From Faecalibacterium prausnitzii (lineage in GTDB: Bacteria > Bacillota > Clostridia > Oscillospirales > Ruminococcaceae), in NCBI RefSeq assembly GCF_003287495.1, contig NZ_PRLE01000001.1:1-64000 (forward strand): 64,000 nt of DNA, written 5' to 3'. Positions 7,282 to 14,722 of the stretch are shown one piece after another. A program made the position numbers and the translations under genes. The notes under the pieces are model-generated. The model was not told the DNA's origin. It saw only the letters and a program-made list of their open reading frames with translations, and ran no database searches. The stretch's first letter is position 1, and each line of letters begins with the position of its first letter.

Positions 7282-8112
7282 ATGGCACAGGAATATCTGC
7301 CCGCACCGTCCAACGTCCGTCTTGCGGACTTGATGAAAGAGCACAACATCAGCCAACCAGAACTCGCCAAGGAGATCGGCTGCTCCAAGAGCACCATCAA
7401 CCGTTTTATCAGTGGCGCAAAAGGAACCCTGACCCATGAGCAGTTGCTGAAGATTGCAAGGCTGTTCAACGTGTCTACGGATTTTCTGCTGGGAGAAACC
7501 AACATCCCCGACCGCAAGAACTACGACATTGCCGAACTTGGCCTGTCCGTAGAAGCCGCAAAGAGCCTCTACACAGGGCGTGTCAATACAGAGGTGGTCA
7601 ATCTGCTGCTGGAAAACGCCCGGTTTGCAGAGCTTACTTACCGCATAGCGCAGTATTTTGATGATACCTTTGCTTCCGGCATCGCAGCACAGAACGCCAT
7701 GCTCACGACATTGAGCACCCTGCTGCGCACAAAGGTCAAGACCCCGGAGGCAGCCAAAGCCGCAAAGGACATCAGCCTTCGGAGAAAGCCGGTGTATCAA
7801 GGTGATCTTGATGACATTGAAATGTACTTCATGGCGGCGGTCAAGGAAATCAAAAAGGGTATCGGGAGCCATTACGCCGAACAGGAAGCCATGAGCAAGA
7901 AAGTGGCAGAGAAGATGTTCACCGAATTGACTAAAGGGCAGGATGTGCAGCACCCAACGATTACGGCAGAGCAGTTGACAGATGCAATGTTGGACAGTGT
8001 TTCGGGCATGGAAGGAGCCACGCCGGAAGCACTGGAACAGCTGCGGAACGGTCTGCTGGGAATCTTGCAGTCTGCCGCAGAGCAGGAAAACGCCCATGAA
8101 GCAGACGAATGA
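7282..8112 (+). CDS. XRE-family regulator of the element
   Basis: The 276-residue protein has an N-terminal Cro/C1 helix-turn-helix (about 12-70; ISQPELAKEIGCSKSTINRF, then LLKIARLFNVSTDFLLGET). A helical C-terminal region (about 85-270) matches no domain I know. It follows AAAAAGGAGGG at good spacing and overlaps the next gene by 17 bases, so the two are co-translated. It probably decides between quiet integration and excision or replication. Its operator may be the palindrome at 7179-7194 or the one at the recombinase promoter; this is inference. Confidence 0.85.
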   Translation: MAQEYLPAPSNVRLADLMKEHNISQPELAKEIGCSKSTINRFISGAKGTLTHEQLLKIARLFNVSTDFLLGETNIPDRKNYDIAELGLSVEAAKSLYTGRVNTEVVNLLLENARFAELTYRIAQYFDDTFASGIAAQNAMLTTLSTLLRTKVKTPEAAKAAKDISLRRKPVYQGDLDDIEMYFMAAVKEIKKGIGSHYAEQEAMSKKVAEKMFTELTKGQDVQHPTITAEQLTDAMLDSVSGMEGATPEALEQLRNGLLGILQSAAEQENAHEADE

Positions 8113-8761
8113 ACGGCTTTGTGCGCTGGCACAGAAAGGCGATGCTGCCGCGCTGGACAGCCTGATTGAAAACAACAAGTCCTTTATCGGCAAGGTGGCA
8201 AATGACCTTTTCCGCAGTATGAATCTGGCACAGTCCGGTCTGAATCTTGACACGGACGATTTGAAACAGGCGGGCAATCTGGGCTTGTGGAAGGCCGTGC
8301 CGAAGTTCGATGCAGCGCGCGGCATGAAGTTCCTGACCTATGCGGCTCCTGCCATCCGCAACGCCATGATGGACATGGTGCGGGATGCCTTTGCCGCTTT
8401 TGAGCAGCGGATGGTAACGGAGGACAAGGACGGTATCTGCTACCAGCACGTTTCGCTGGACGATGTTCTGCCGGGAGAGGAACAACTGCGGCGCATCGAA
8501 GCCATAGCCGACCCTTTTGCCATGCAACCGCAGACTATTATGGAAGAACAGGAATCGCGCCGGGAACTGTACAGCGGTCTGCAACGCCTGACCGACCGGG
8601 AGCAGACCTATCTGCTGTACCGCTATGGCTTCACCGATGGCGAGGAACATCCGCTGATCGGCACGGCGATATACTTTCACCTGACAAAAGGCCGCGCCAA
8701 AAAGACGGAGGAACAGGCTATGGATAACCTGTGGTTGGAACTGCCGTGGTGGTTTATATGA
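8096..8761 (+). CDS. Sigma-70-like factor of the element
   Basis: The 221-residue product has a convincing sigma region 2: LIENNKSFIGKVANDL, then DLKQAGNLGLWKAVPKFDA and FLTYAAPAIRNAMMDMV. LTDREQTYLLYRYGF resembles the start of region 4. The final helix-turn-helix is poor, and the C terminus ends in LELPWWFI. It may direct RNA polymerase to element promoters or act as an anti-terminator-like accessory. It overlaps the XRE gene, which suggests a regulator and effector pair. The ATG at 8096 was chosen because the preceding frame lies inside the XRE gene. Confidence 0.75.
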   Translation: MKQTNERLCALAQKGDAAALDSLIENNKSFIGKVANDLFRSMNLAQSGLNLDTDDLKQAGNLGLWKAVPKFDAARGMKFLTYAAPAIRNAMMDMVRDAFAAFEQRMVTEDKDGICYQHVSLDDVLPGEEQLRRIEAIADPFAMQPQTIMEEQESRRELYSGLQRLTDREQTYLLYRYGFTDGEEHPLIGTAIYFHLTKGRAKKTEEQAMDNLWLELPWWFI

Positions 8762-8812
8762 ATAGGCAGAGAGATTGTATTAAATTGAGTGAATTACGAT
8801 AGAGAACAAAAG

Positions 8813-9400
8813 CTAATCTTCCCTTGTTCGACGCTCTTTAATAATCTTATAAATTGGAAACCAATAGACAATAACGATGATAAGGCATGTGATTGCTAAC
8901 GCACTATAGATGAAAGATTTCATAAGCACAGCCATAATCATAAAGATGAAAAAAAAGAATATCCACGGCGACTGTGCTGATTTATACAAAGCTAGTTTAT
9001 CTTCAAGGGTAGTATATAATTCAAATGGCTTTCCATCATTCTTTTTTTCGACAATCAATAATTCTTTGTTAAGTGTCGTCTTAGGCGTTGATAGCTTTCC
9101 ACCTGATTCAGCCCACGGACGAAATTGTACTTTGGCAAGAGAGTAGTTTAGATTAATGTTCTTGAAAAAAACAACGTATCCTAAGCTTTGAAGAAATTCA
9201 ACATACTTGTCTGAGCTTTCACGACTCCTGTGACCAATATAATCAATCTTATATTGATATTCCCCCGGAGTGCATGTTTCAAACTCATAGATAGCCCGTG
9301 ATGTATTTATTAAGTGATACCCTTGTTGGGACATTCTATTAAGCCATTTCTCTTGTAAGGATAATAGACAACCAAAAAAACGTACCTTTTTGTAGCGCAT
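8813..9400 (-). CDS. DUF2812 membrane protein
   Basis: The 195-residue protein begins KKVRFFGCLLSLQEKWLNRM and has YQYKIDYIGHRSRE, the DUF2812 pattern. Two membrane segments lie near the C terminus (about 142-180; SPWIFFFFIFMIMAVLM and ALAITCLIIVIVYWFPIY). DUF2812 genes regularly follow padR genes in Firmicutes, as here, with one base between them. Base composition is far more AT-rich than the rest of the element, so it looks like a separately acquired cargo. Its biochemical role is unknown. Confidence 0.85.
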   Translation of the reverse strand: MRYKKVRFFGCLLSLQEKWLNRMSQQGYHLINTSRAIYEFETCTPGEYQYKIDYIGHRSRESSDKYVEFLQSLGYVVFFKNINLNYSLAKVQFRPWAESGGKLSTPKTTLNKELLIVEKKNDGKPFELYTTLEDKLALYKSAQSPWIFFFFIFMIMAVLMKSFIYSALAITCLIIVIVYWFPIYKIIKERRTRED

Positions 9401-9401
9401 A

Positions 9402-9725
9402 TTAAATCTCCTTTGAAATCCTTTCCGCTAAGTCGATTAATTGATGAAGTCGATCTATTTCGGTTTGGACAGCCTCCTTTCCAGAAGGTGTTATTAAATA
9501 TACTTTTTTTCTGCTTGTACTTTCAGTGCTTTGTAATTTAATCCATCCTTTTTGTTCTAACGAGGATAGAGCACCATATAATGTCCCTGCTCCTAATAAT
9601 ACCCTTCCGTTTGTTACTTCCTCAACAAATTGAATGATTGCATATCCATGCCTTGGTTCATAAAGGGACAAAAGTATTAAATCTGTAACTTCTGTAAGGG
9701 TTCCCCCTTGCACATAGTCTTTCAT
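9402..9725 (-). CDS. PadR-family transcriptional repressor
   Basis: A 107-residue winged-helix protein typical of small PadR repressors: LTEVTDLILLSLYEPRHGYAI, then LLGAGTLYGALSSLEQKGWI, then RKKVYLITPSGKEAV. It probably represses its own operon with the DUF2812 gene. Its ATG overlaps the stop of a 29-codon ORF (ATGA), so its translation is probably coupled to that ORF. Confidence 0.92.
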   Translation of the reverse strand: MKDYVQGGTLTEVTDLILLSLYEPRHGYAIIQFVEEVTNGRVLLGAGTLYGALSSLEQKGWIKLQSTESTSRKKVYLITPSGKEAVQTEIDRLHQLIDLAERISKEI

Positions 9726-9811
9726 AGAACCTCCGCTTCGAATATGTGCCCTTTATCCAAATTGATTGTCACATCGGCTAAATACGCATTACCAAGGTAT
9801 TCAGTTTCCAT
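9722..9811 (-). CDS. 29-residue leader ORF coupled to padR
   Basis: On the minus strand AAAGGAGATTTCTC is followed by ATG (9811) and 29 codons encoding METEYLGNAYLADVTINLDK and nine more residues. The ORF ends in TGA overlapping the padR ATG. The ribosome site is stronger than that of padR itself. It may be a leader peptide or the remnant of a longer protein. I recognise no homologue. Confidence 0.5.
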   Translation of the reverse strand: METEYLGNAYLADVTINLDKGHIFEAEVL

Positions 9812-9948
9812 GAGAAATCTCCTTTTTTTGTGCGTGAAACTATTCATAGGAAGCAGCTATGCTATGTGGCTTAGTCACTATGAAAGCTCATTTACGATGA
9901 GGTTGATGCTTCACGAAACCGTTCGGCATGGAGAATCGTACACATTGA

Positions 9949-10113
9949 TTCGTCCAAGCTAATTATATCGTTAACCGTAATAGTAATCAAGAGTTTATAA
10001 AGCGTGTCTTTGAATTTTGTGACATTGAACAGGTTATAGAAAAGCTTTTTGTGAAATATCATGTCAAATATTGTAAGCGTGGGTTACACTTAGTAAGTGG
10101 TATCTTTAATTAA
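9949..10113 (+). pseudogene. Open frame of 54 codons without a start, likely gene remnant
   Basis: From 9949 the plus strand reads VNRNSNQEFIKRVFEFCDIE and VIEKLFVKYHVKYCKRGLHL before TAA at 10113, inside the right attachment arm. It has no ATG, GTG or TTG start with a ribosome site, and TGA precedes it. The composition is protein-like, so it is probably the decayed end of an element gene. The rest of 9812-9948 shows nothing I can identify. Confidence 0.35.
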
Positions 10114-10123
10114 GGGAAACGGG
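10101..10123. other. attR: right junction of the mobile element
   Basis: The arm TATCTTTAATTAAGGGAAACG (10101-10121) is followed by GG (10122-10123) and then by host codons CCTCAGTCTG. Its inverse matches the left arm at equal distance from GG. The motif TATTGTAAGCGTGGG, shared with the recombinase promoter, lies 17 bases further in (10069-10083). Confidence 0.85.
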
Positions 10124-10772
10124 CCTCAGTCTGCCGGACGTGGCCTTACTGCTGCCGCTGGCAGGGGCATTGGGCGTGTCGGTGACAGAACTGCTGGAGG
10201 GGCGCCGGGCCGTGCAGGAGCAGCGCTACAGTGCCGCAGAGGTGGAGGCGCTCATCCGCAGGGCGCTGGCGTTCCCGGTGGAGCCGCCCGAGCGCCAACA
10301 GGCCCGGGTGAAGCGGTATCTGCCCGTATACCTCATCTGCTGCGTGCTGGGCGTGGCAGAGGCGCTGGCGGTCTGGATGCTGGGGCTGGCCCCCACCGAG
10401 ATGGGGCAGACCTGCCTCGTGCTGGGCGTGGGGTTTGGCGTGATCTACGGGGCGTATGCCTTTTTCTGGATGGCAGAGACCCTGCCCCGCTACTACGACG
10501 AAAACCGCATTGCGCAGTTTGCACAGGGGGCCATGCACATCCACATCCCGGGCGTCTACTACAACAACCGCAACTGGCGGTATGTGCTGCGGGCCTTCCG
10601 GGCCTGGTCCATGGCATCCATGCTGCTGCTGCCACCCTCTCTGGCGGTGGCGGGGCAGCTGGACCCGCACTTGGGCGGCAAGGCGACCGTTGCAGCATTT
10701 GCAGTGTACATCCTGAGCCTGTTCGGATGCATCGTCGTGCCCGCCAAGCGGCATGAAAAAGACGAAGAATGA
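10124..10772 (+). pseudogene. XRE-family regulator with membrane tail, 3' half
   Basis: The frame continues the gene broken at 1197. SLPDVALLLPLAGALGVSVT is the end of the HTH domain, followed by a linker (VEALIRRALAF) and about four membrane segments. The first is YLPVYLICCVLGVAEALAVW; others lie around LVLGVGFGVIYGAYAFFW and VAAFAVYILSLFGCIVV. The intact protein would be about 260 residues and membrane-anchored. A GTG at 10140 could start a truncated membrane fragment, but no good ribosome site is seen. Confidence 0.88.
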
Positions 10773-10784
10773 TCCAAAAACGAA

Positions 10785-10808
10785 GGGAGCGGAAACGCTC
10801 TCTTTTTT
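10785..10808 (+). terminator. Terminator after the interrupted regulator gene
   Basis: GGGAGCG-GAAA-CGCTCTC followed by TTTTTTG, a compact hairpin with a GAAA tetraloop. Confidence 0.9.
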
Positions 10809-10862
10809 GCTGGCCTTTTTTGTGCTACAATGGAGCAAAACCATTGGAAAAGAGGAAACACT

Positions 10863-11600
10863 ATGCTCAAGGATTCCCAGATCGACCTGTGCGGACAGGT
10901 GGATTTTACCCGCACGCAGCCACTCCTTGGCCGGGACGAGGCGTTTTCCTTTGCCTGCAATGGCTGCGGAAACTGCTGCCGTGGTCGGGAGGACATCGTC
11001 CTCTCCGGGTTTGATCTGTGGCGGATCGCGGCCCGTCTCCGTCTGCCGCCCCGCATTGTAGCGCATGGCTACTGCCGGGAGAGCATCGGGCAGGTGAGCC
11101 GTCTGCCGGTTCTCCGGTTGGCCCCGTTGAAAGCACAGCACAACAACTGCCCGTTTTTAACGGAGAACCACTGCGCCATCCACGATGCCGAGCCGCTGGT
11201 CTGTGCCCTTTATCCGCTGGCGCAGGAGATCAGTGGGGAAGGGGCAGTGAGCTATTTCTTGCAGCCGACCTCCTGCGGCGGGCCGATGTTTTCTGCCAAG
11301 GTCGAGGATTATCTTGCCCGATACGATGTCCCTGCCCGGGAGGCTGTGGATGTCTGCTGGGCACAGACCTGCATGACGCTGGAGGACACTGTGGAGGAGC
11401 TGAATACGATCCTCTCGCCGGTATTGGCGCGGCGGCTGGAAGCAAAGCTCTGGCAGGCGCTTTATTACGATTATGAATTTGCCCAGCCATTTCTGCCCCA
11501 GCTGGAGCGGAATCTCCGCTGGCTGGAGGGTGAGTGCGCCAAACTCCGGGGGTATCAGGAGCAGCTGAGCGCAAAACGCATCGAAAAAAATGATAGATAA
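10863..11600 (+). CDS. YkgJ-type cysteine cluster protein
   Basis: A 245-residue protein with the CxxCxxCC cluster (FACNGCGNCCRGREDIVLS) and later conserved cysteines (CPFLTENHCAIHDAEPLVCA, then PTSCGG). This is the YkgJ/UPF0153 family, thought to bind zinc or an iron-sulfur cluster; its function is unknown. The start at 10863 follows AAAGAGGAAACACT. An in-frame ATG eleven codons earlier overlaps the terminator of the previous gene and is less likely. It stands alone, between a terminator and the next promoter. Confidence 0.82.
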   Translation: MLKDSQIDLCGQVDFTRTQPLLGRDEAFSFACNGCGNCCRGREDIVLSGFDLWRIAARLRLPPRIVAHGYCRESIGQVSRLPVLRLAPLKAQHNNCPFLTENHCAIHDAEPLVCALYPLAQEISGEGAVSYFLQPTSCGGPMFSAKVEDYLARYDVPAREAVDVCWAQTCMTLEDTVEELNTILSPVLARRLEAKLWQALYYDYEFAQPFLPQLERNLRWLEGECAKLRGYQEQLSAKRIEKNDR

Positions 11601-11635
11601 ATTCACTTTGATTGATAATTGGGGCCGAACACGGG

Positions 11636-11678
11636 TTGTTTTTGAGAGTAAAGTGTGCTATACTTCACGCATGTGAAG
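11636..11678 (+). promoter_or_regulatory. Promoter and palindromic operator of the ABC importer operon
   Basis: TTGTTT (11636-11641), 17 bases, TATACT (11659-11664). The perfect palindrome CTTCAC-GCAT-GTGAAG (11663-11678) overlaps the -10 end and the start point, where a repressor would act. The roughly 90-base leader that follows has two small stems, GAAGCGG/CCGCTTC (11675-11700) and CGCGGC/GCCGCG (11717-11738). It has no T-box sequence and no terminator before the gene. Confidence 0.75.
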
Positions 11679-11766
11679 CGGAGCTCGCACAGCCCGCTTC
11701 CTCAAACGCAAACAAGCGCGGCAACCTGTTGAGCCGCGGAATTTAAATTGAGGGAGAGAATCTATC

Positions 11767-12798
11767 ATGCGTAAAATTTCTCGTCGTTCGTTCCTGGCTG
11801 GCGCTGCGCTCTGCGGCGCGGCTGCTGCCTTGACCGCCTGCGGCGGCTCCTCTGCATCCTCCACGGCTGCTTCTTCTGTGGCCGCCTCCTCCGCGGCAGC
11901 TGGTTCTGCTGCTGCCGCTGGCGACAGCTACACCGTTGGCATCTGCCAGCTGGTGGAGCACGCAGCCCTGGATGCCGCTACCCAGGGCTTTGAGGATGCT
12001 CTGAGCGCGGAATTCGGCGAGAATGTCACGTTTGATTTCCAGAACGCACAGAACGATTCCGCTACCTGCGCTACCATCGCCAACGGCTTTGTTTCCGCAG
12101 GCGTAGACCTCATCATGGCCAATGCAACGCCCGCTCTGCAGGCGGCACAGGCTGCTACCAATGAGATCCCCATTCTGGGCACCTCTGTTACCGAGTACGG
12201 CGTGGCGCTGGGCCTGACGGATTTCACCGGCACTGTGGGCGGCAATGTTTCTGGTACTTCTGACCTGGCTCCGCTGGATCAGCAGGCTGAGATGATCACG
12301 GAGTGGCTGCCGGAGGCTACCAAGGTCGGCCTGCTGTACTGCTCCGCTGAGGCAAACAGTCAGTATCAGGTAGATGAAGTCAAGAAGTATCTGGAGGACA
12401 AGGGCATCACTGCTACCCAATACTCTTTCTCTGACTCCAACGATCTGGCTTCTGTCTGCCAGAAAGCTGCTGACGAGAACGACGCCGTGTATGTTCCCAC
12501 CGATAATACCGTTGCGGCCAACACCGGCATTGTGGACGGTATCTGCCGCCCGGCCAAGAAGCCTGTCTTCGCGGGCGAGGAGGGCATCTGCTCCGGCTGC
12601 GGTGTGGCTACCCTGTCCATCAGCTACTACGATCTGGGCTACACCACCGGTGAGATGGCGGTCAAGATCCTGAAAGGCGAGGCCGATATTGCTACCATGC
12701 CCATTGAGTACACCACTGTGACCAAGAAGTACAACAAGACCATCTGCGATGATCTGGGCCTGACGGTTCCCGAGGGATACGAAGCCATCGAGGGCTAA
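11767..12798 (+). CDS. trpX: ABC transporter substrate-binding lipoprotein, TrpX type
   Basis: The 343-residue protein starts with a lipoprotein signal (SRRSFLAGAALCGAAAALTAC, lipobox Cys25) and a Ser/Ala-rich linker. The mature ABC_sub_bind (PF04392) domain follows: YTVGICQLVEHAALDAATQG, EIPILGTSVTEYG and KVGLLYCSAEANS. Related proteins bind tryptophan or tyrosine; the substrate here is not proven. The SRRSFL motif also resembles a Tat signal, so the export route is open. It heads an operon with permease and ATPase genes. RBS GAGGGAGAG precedes the ATG. Confidence 0.85.
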   Translation: MRKISRRSFLAGAALCGAAAALTACGGSSASSTAASSVAASSAAAGSAAAAGDSYTVGICQLVEHAALDAATQGFEDALSAEFGENVTFDFQNAQNDSATCATIANGFVSAGVDLIMANATPALQAAQAATNEIPILGTSVTEYGVALGLTDFTGTVGGNVSGTSDLAPLDQQAEMITEWLPEATKVGLLYCSAEANSQYQVDEVKKYLEDKGITATQYSFSDSNDLASVCQKAADENDAVYVPTDNTVAANTGIVDGICRPAKKPVFAGEEGICSGCGVATLSISYYDLGYTTGEMAVKILKGEADIATMPIEYTTVTKKYNKTICDDLGLTVPEGYEAIEG

Positions 12799-12821
12799 CC
12801 TCTTACGGAAATGAGAAATAT

Positions 12822-12857
12822 GGCGGAGGAGGGCTGAAAAGGCTCTTCTCCGCCTTT
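12822..12857 (+). terminator. Intergenic hairpin between binding-protein and permease genes
   Basis: GGCGGAGGAGGGCT and AGGCTCTTCTCCGCC pair with a few mismatches around GAAA and are followed by TTTCCC. A partial terminator or 3' stabiliser here would let the binding protein be made in excess over the membrane parts, as is usual in such operons. Confidence 0.55.
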
Positions 12858-12906
12858 CCCGTATAAAACGGGATGTGAAAAAAGTGCACGTTTAGGAGGA
12901 ATTATT

Positions 12907-13854
12907 TTGGAAACACTTGCAAGACTGGCAAACCTGCCCGGTGCGCTGCCCGGCGCCTGTGCGCAGGGCCTTATCTGGGGCATTATGGCCATTGGCGTTT
13001 ACCTGACCTATCGCATCCTGGATGTGGCTGACCTGACCGTGGATGGCTCCTTTGGCACGGGCGGCGCGGTTTGCGTCATGTGCCTGCTCTCGGGCCAGAA
13101 CGTCTGGGTCTCTCTGCTGGCGGCTCTGGTAGCAGGCCTGGCAACGGGCTTTGTCACCGGCCTGCTCCACACTTTCATGGGGATCCCGGCCATCCTGGCA
13201 GGCATCCTGACCCAGCTGGCCCTCTACTCCATCAACCTGAAGATCATGGGCAAGGCAAACCAGTCCATCAATGTGGATAAATATGGCCTTCTCATCTCCC
13301 TGCGCTGGGTCAAAGAGACTGCCCTCCACAACCCCATCATTATGGTGCTCATCGTCACGGCCGTGGTCATCGGCATCCTGTATTGGTTCTTCGGTACCGA
13401 GCTGGGCTGCGGCATCCGCGCCACCGGCTCCAACCCCGCAATGTCCCGGGCACAGGGCATCAACACCAACTTTAACATCGTGCTGGGTCTGGCCGTTTCC
13501 AATGGTCTGGTGGCCCTGTCCGGCGCGCTGCTGAGCCAGTATCAGGGCTTCTCGGATGTCAGCATGGGTCGTGGTGCCATCGTCATTGGTCTGGCTGCTG
13601 TCATCATCGGCGAGGCGCTGTTTGGCCGGATCTTCCACAACTTTGCCCTTAAGCTATTGGCAGTCTCGCTGGGTGCCATCATCTATTACATCGTCATCCA
13701 GCTGGTGCTGACCCTTGGCTTTGACGCAAACCTGCTCAAACTGCTCAGCGCTTCCGTCGTTGCCGTCTTCCTGGCGGTGCCGTATTGGAAAGGGAAATAC
13801 TTTGCAAAACCCGCAGCCAAGAAAGCACAGAAAGAGGGTGCCAAGAATGCTTGA
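12907..13854 (+). CDS. trpY: ABC transporter permease, TrpY type
   Basis: A 315-residue polytopic membrane protein of the branched-chain amino-acid permease superfamily (BPD_transp_2). It has about eight to nine hydrophobic segments, the DLTVDGSFGTGGAV motif near residue 40, and a GxxALSGALLSQYQGFSDV segment. The start is TTG at 12907, eight bases after AGGAGG. It overlaps the ATPase gene by eight bases. It would form the channel for the ligand delivered by the 11767-12798 lipoprotein. Confidence 0.88.
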   Translation: METLARLANLPGALPGACAQGLIWGIMAIGVYLTYRILDVADLTVDGSFGTGGAVCVMCLLSGQNVWVSLLAALVAGLATGFVTGLLHTFMGIPAILAGILTQLALYSINLKIMGKANQSINVDKYGLLISLRWVKETALHNPIIMVLIVTAVVIGILYWFFGTELGCGIRATGSNPAMSRAQGINTNFNIVLGLAVSNGLVALSGALLSQYQGFSDVSMGRGAIVIGLAAVIIGEALFGRIFHNFALKLLAVSLGAIIYYIVIQLVLTLGFDANLLKLLSASVVAVFLAVPYWKGKYFAKPAAKKAQKEGAKNA

Positions 13855-14641
13855 GATCCAGAATGTTTCCAAAACCTTTAATGCCGGGACCGTCAATGAG
13901 AAGACTGCACTGAACGGCCTGAACCTGAAACTGAACGAGGGCGATTTTGTCACCGTCATCGGCGGCAATGGCGCCGGTAAATCCACCATGCTGAACGCTG
14001 TGGCCGGTGTCTGGCCCGTGGACGAGGGCAAGATCCTCATTGACGGCGTGGACGTCACCAAACTGGGCGAGCATCAGCGCGCTGCCTACATCGGCCGCGT
14101 GTTCCAGGACCCCATGACCGGCACGGCGGCCACCATGCAGATCGAAGAGAATCTGGCACTGGCTGCCCGCCGTGGCAAGCACCGCACCCTCCGCATCGGC
14201 ATCACCAAGGCGGAGCGGGAGCAGTACCGTGAGCTGCTCAAGACGCTGGATCTGGGCCTGGAAGACCGCCTCACGGCCCGCGTAGGCCTGCTGTCCGGCG
14301 GCCAGCGTCAGGCGCTGACCCTGCTTATGGCTACGATGAACAATCCCAAGCTCCTGCTGCTGGATGAGCACACCGCTGCACTGGACCCCAAGACGGCCCT
14401 CAAAGTGCTGACCCTTTCGGCCAGGATCGTGGAGGAAAACCACCTGACCACCATGATGATCACCCACAACATGAAAGACGCCATCAAGTACGGCAACCGT
14501 CTGATCATGATGCATGAGGGTCACATCATCTATGATGTGGCAGGGGAGGAGAAGAAGAATCTGCAGGTCTCTGACCTGCTGGCGAAGTTCCAGATCGCAT
14601 CCGGTGGCGAGTTTGCCAACGACCGGATGATCCTCTCTTAA
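13847..14641 (+). CDS. trpZ: ABC transporter ATPase, TrpZ type
   Basis: A 264-residue nucleotide-binding subunit: Walker A GGNGAGKS (39-46), signature LLSGGQRQALTLLMA, Walker B KLLLLDEHTAALD and the switch histidine in MMITHNMKD. Starting at 13847 gives MLEIQNVSKTF, the normal N terminus. The start lies inside the end of the permease gene, so translation is coupled. The operon ends at the terminator 14662-14693. Confidence 0.92.
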   Translation: MLEIQNVSKTFNAGTVNEKTALNGLNLKLNEGDFVTVIGGNGAGKSTMLNAVAGVWPVDEGKILIDGVDVTKLGEHQRAAYIGRVFQDPMTGTAATMQIEENLALAARRGKHRTLRIGITKAEREQYRELLKTLDLGLEDRLTARVGLLSGGQRQALTLLMATMNNPKLLLLDEHTAALDPKTALKVLTLSARIVEENHLTTMMITHNMKDAIKYGNRLIMMHEGHIIYDVAGEEKKNLQVSDLLAKFQIASGGEFANDRMILS

Positions 14642-14661
14642 AAAATTCTGATGCATAACAG

Positions 14662-14693
14662 AAAAGCTCCTGTCCGGCCGGACAGGAGCTTTT
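14662..14693. terminator. Bidirectional terminator between convergent genes
   Basis: AAAAGCTCCTGTCCGG and its exact reverse complement form a 16-bp perfect stem with A and T tracts on both sides. It serves the ABC operon (plus) and the kinase gene (minus). Confidence 0.93.
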
Positions 14694-14722
14694 CTCGTAT
14701 CAGTTCTTGTACACCAAAAGCA

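Larger units (their letters stand above)
1196..10123. mobile_element. Integrative mobilizable element, about 8.9 kb, serine-recombinase type
   Basis: Both ends are defined by an interrupted host gene and by attachment arms that are mirror images around a GG pair. Cargo in order: serine recombinase (1272-2894), small protein, MOBV relaxase with oriT, candidate origin, P4-type helicase, CHC2 primase, XRE regulator, sigma-like factor, DUF2812 protein and PadR. There is no type IV secretion gene set, so it should be mobilized by a helper rather than self-transmissible. The unit between the two GG pairs is 8,926 bases. Genes 1272-7027 all read toward the left end, and the regulators read toward the right. 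Confidence 0.9.

Noticed and set aside
10140-10772. Intact short membrane protein starting at GTG 10140
   Set aside because: There is no ribosome site, and the sequence is in frame with the interrupted XRE gene, so it is treated as the 3' half of that gene.
11665-11766. T-box or tryptophan riboswitch in the leader of the ABC importer
   Set aside because: No AGGGTGG-type T-box sequence, no specifier loop and no terminator before the start codon.
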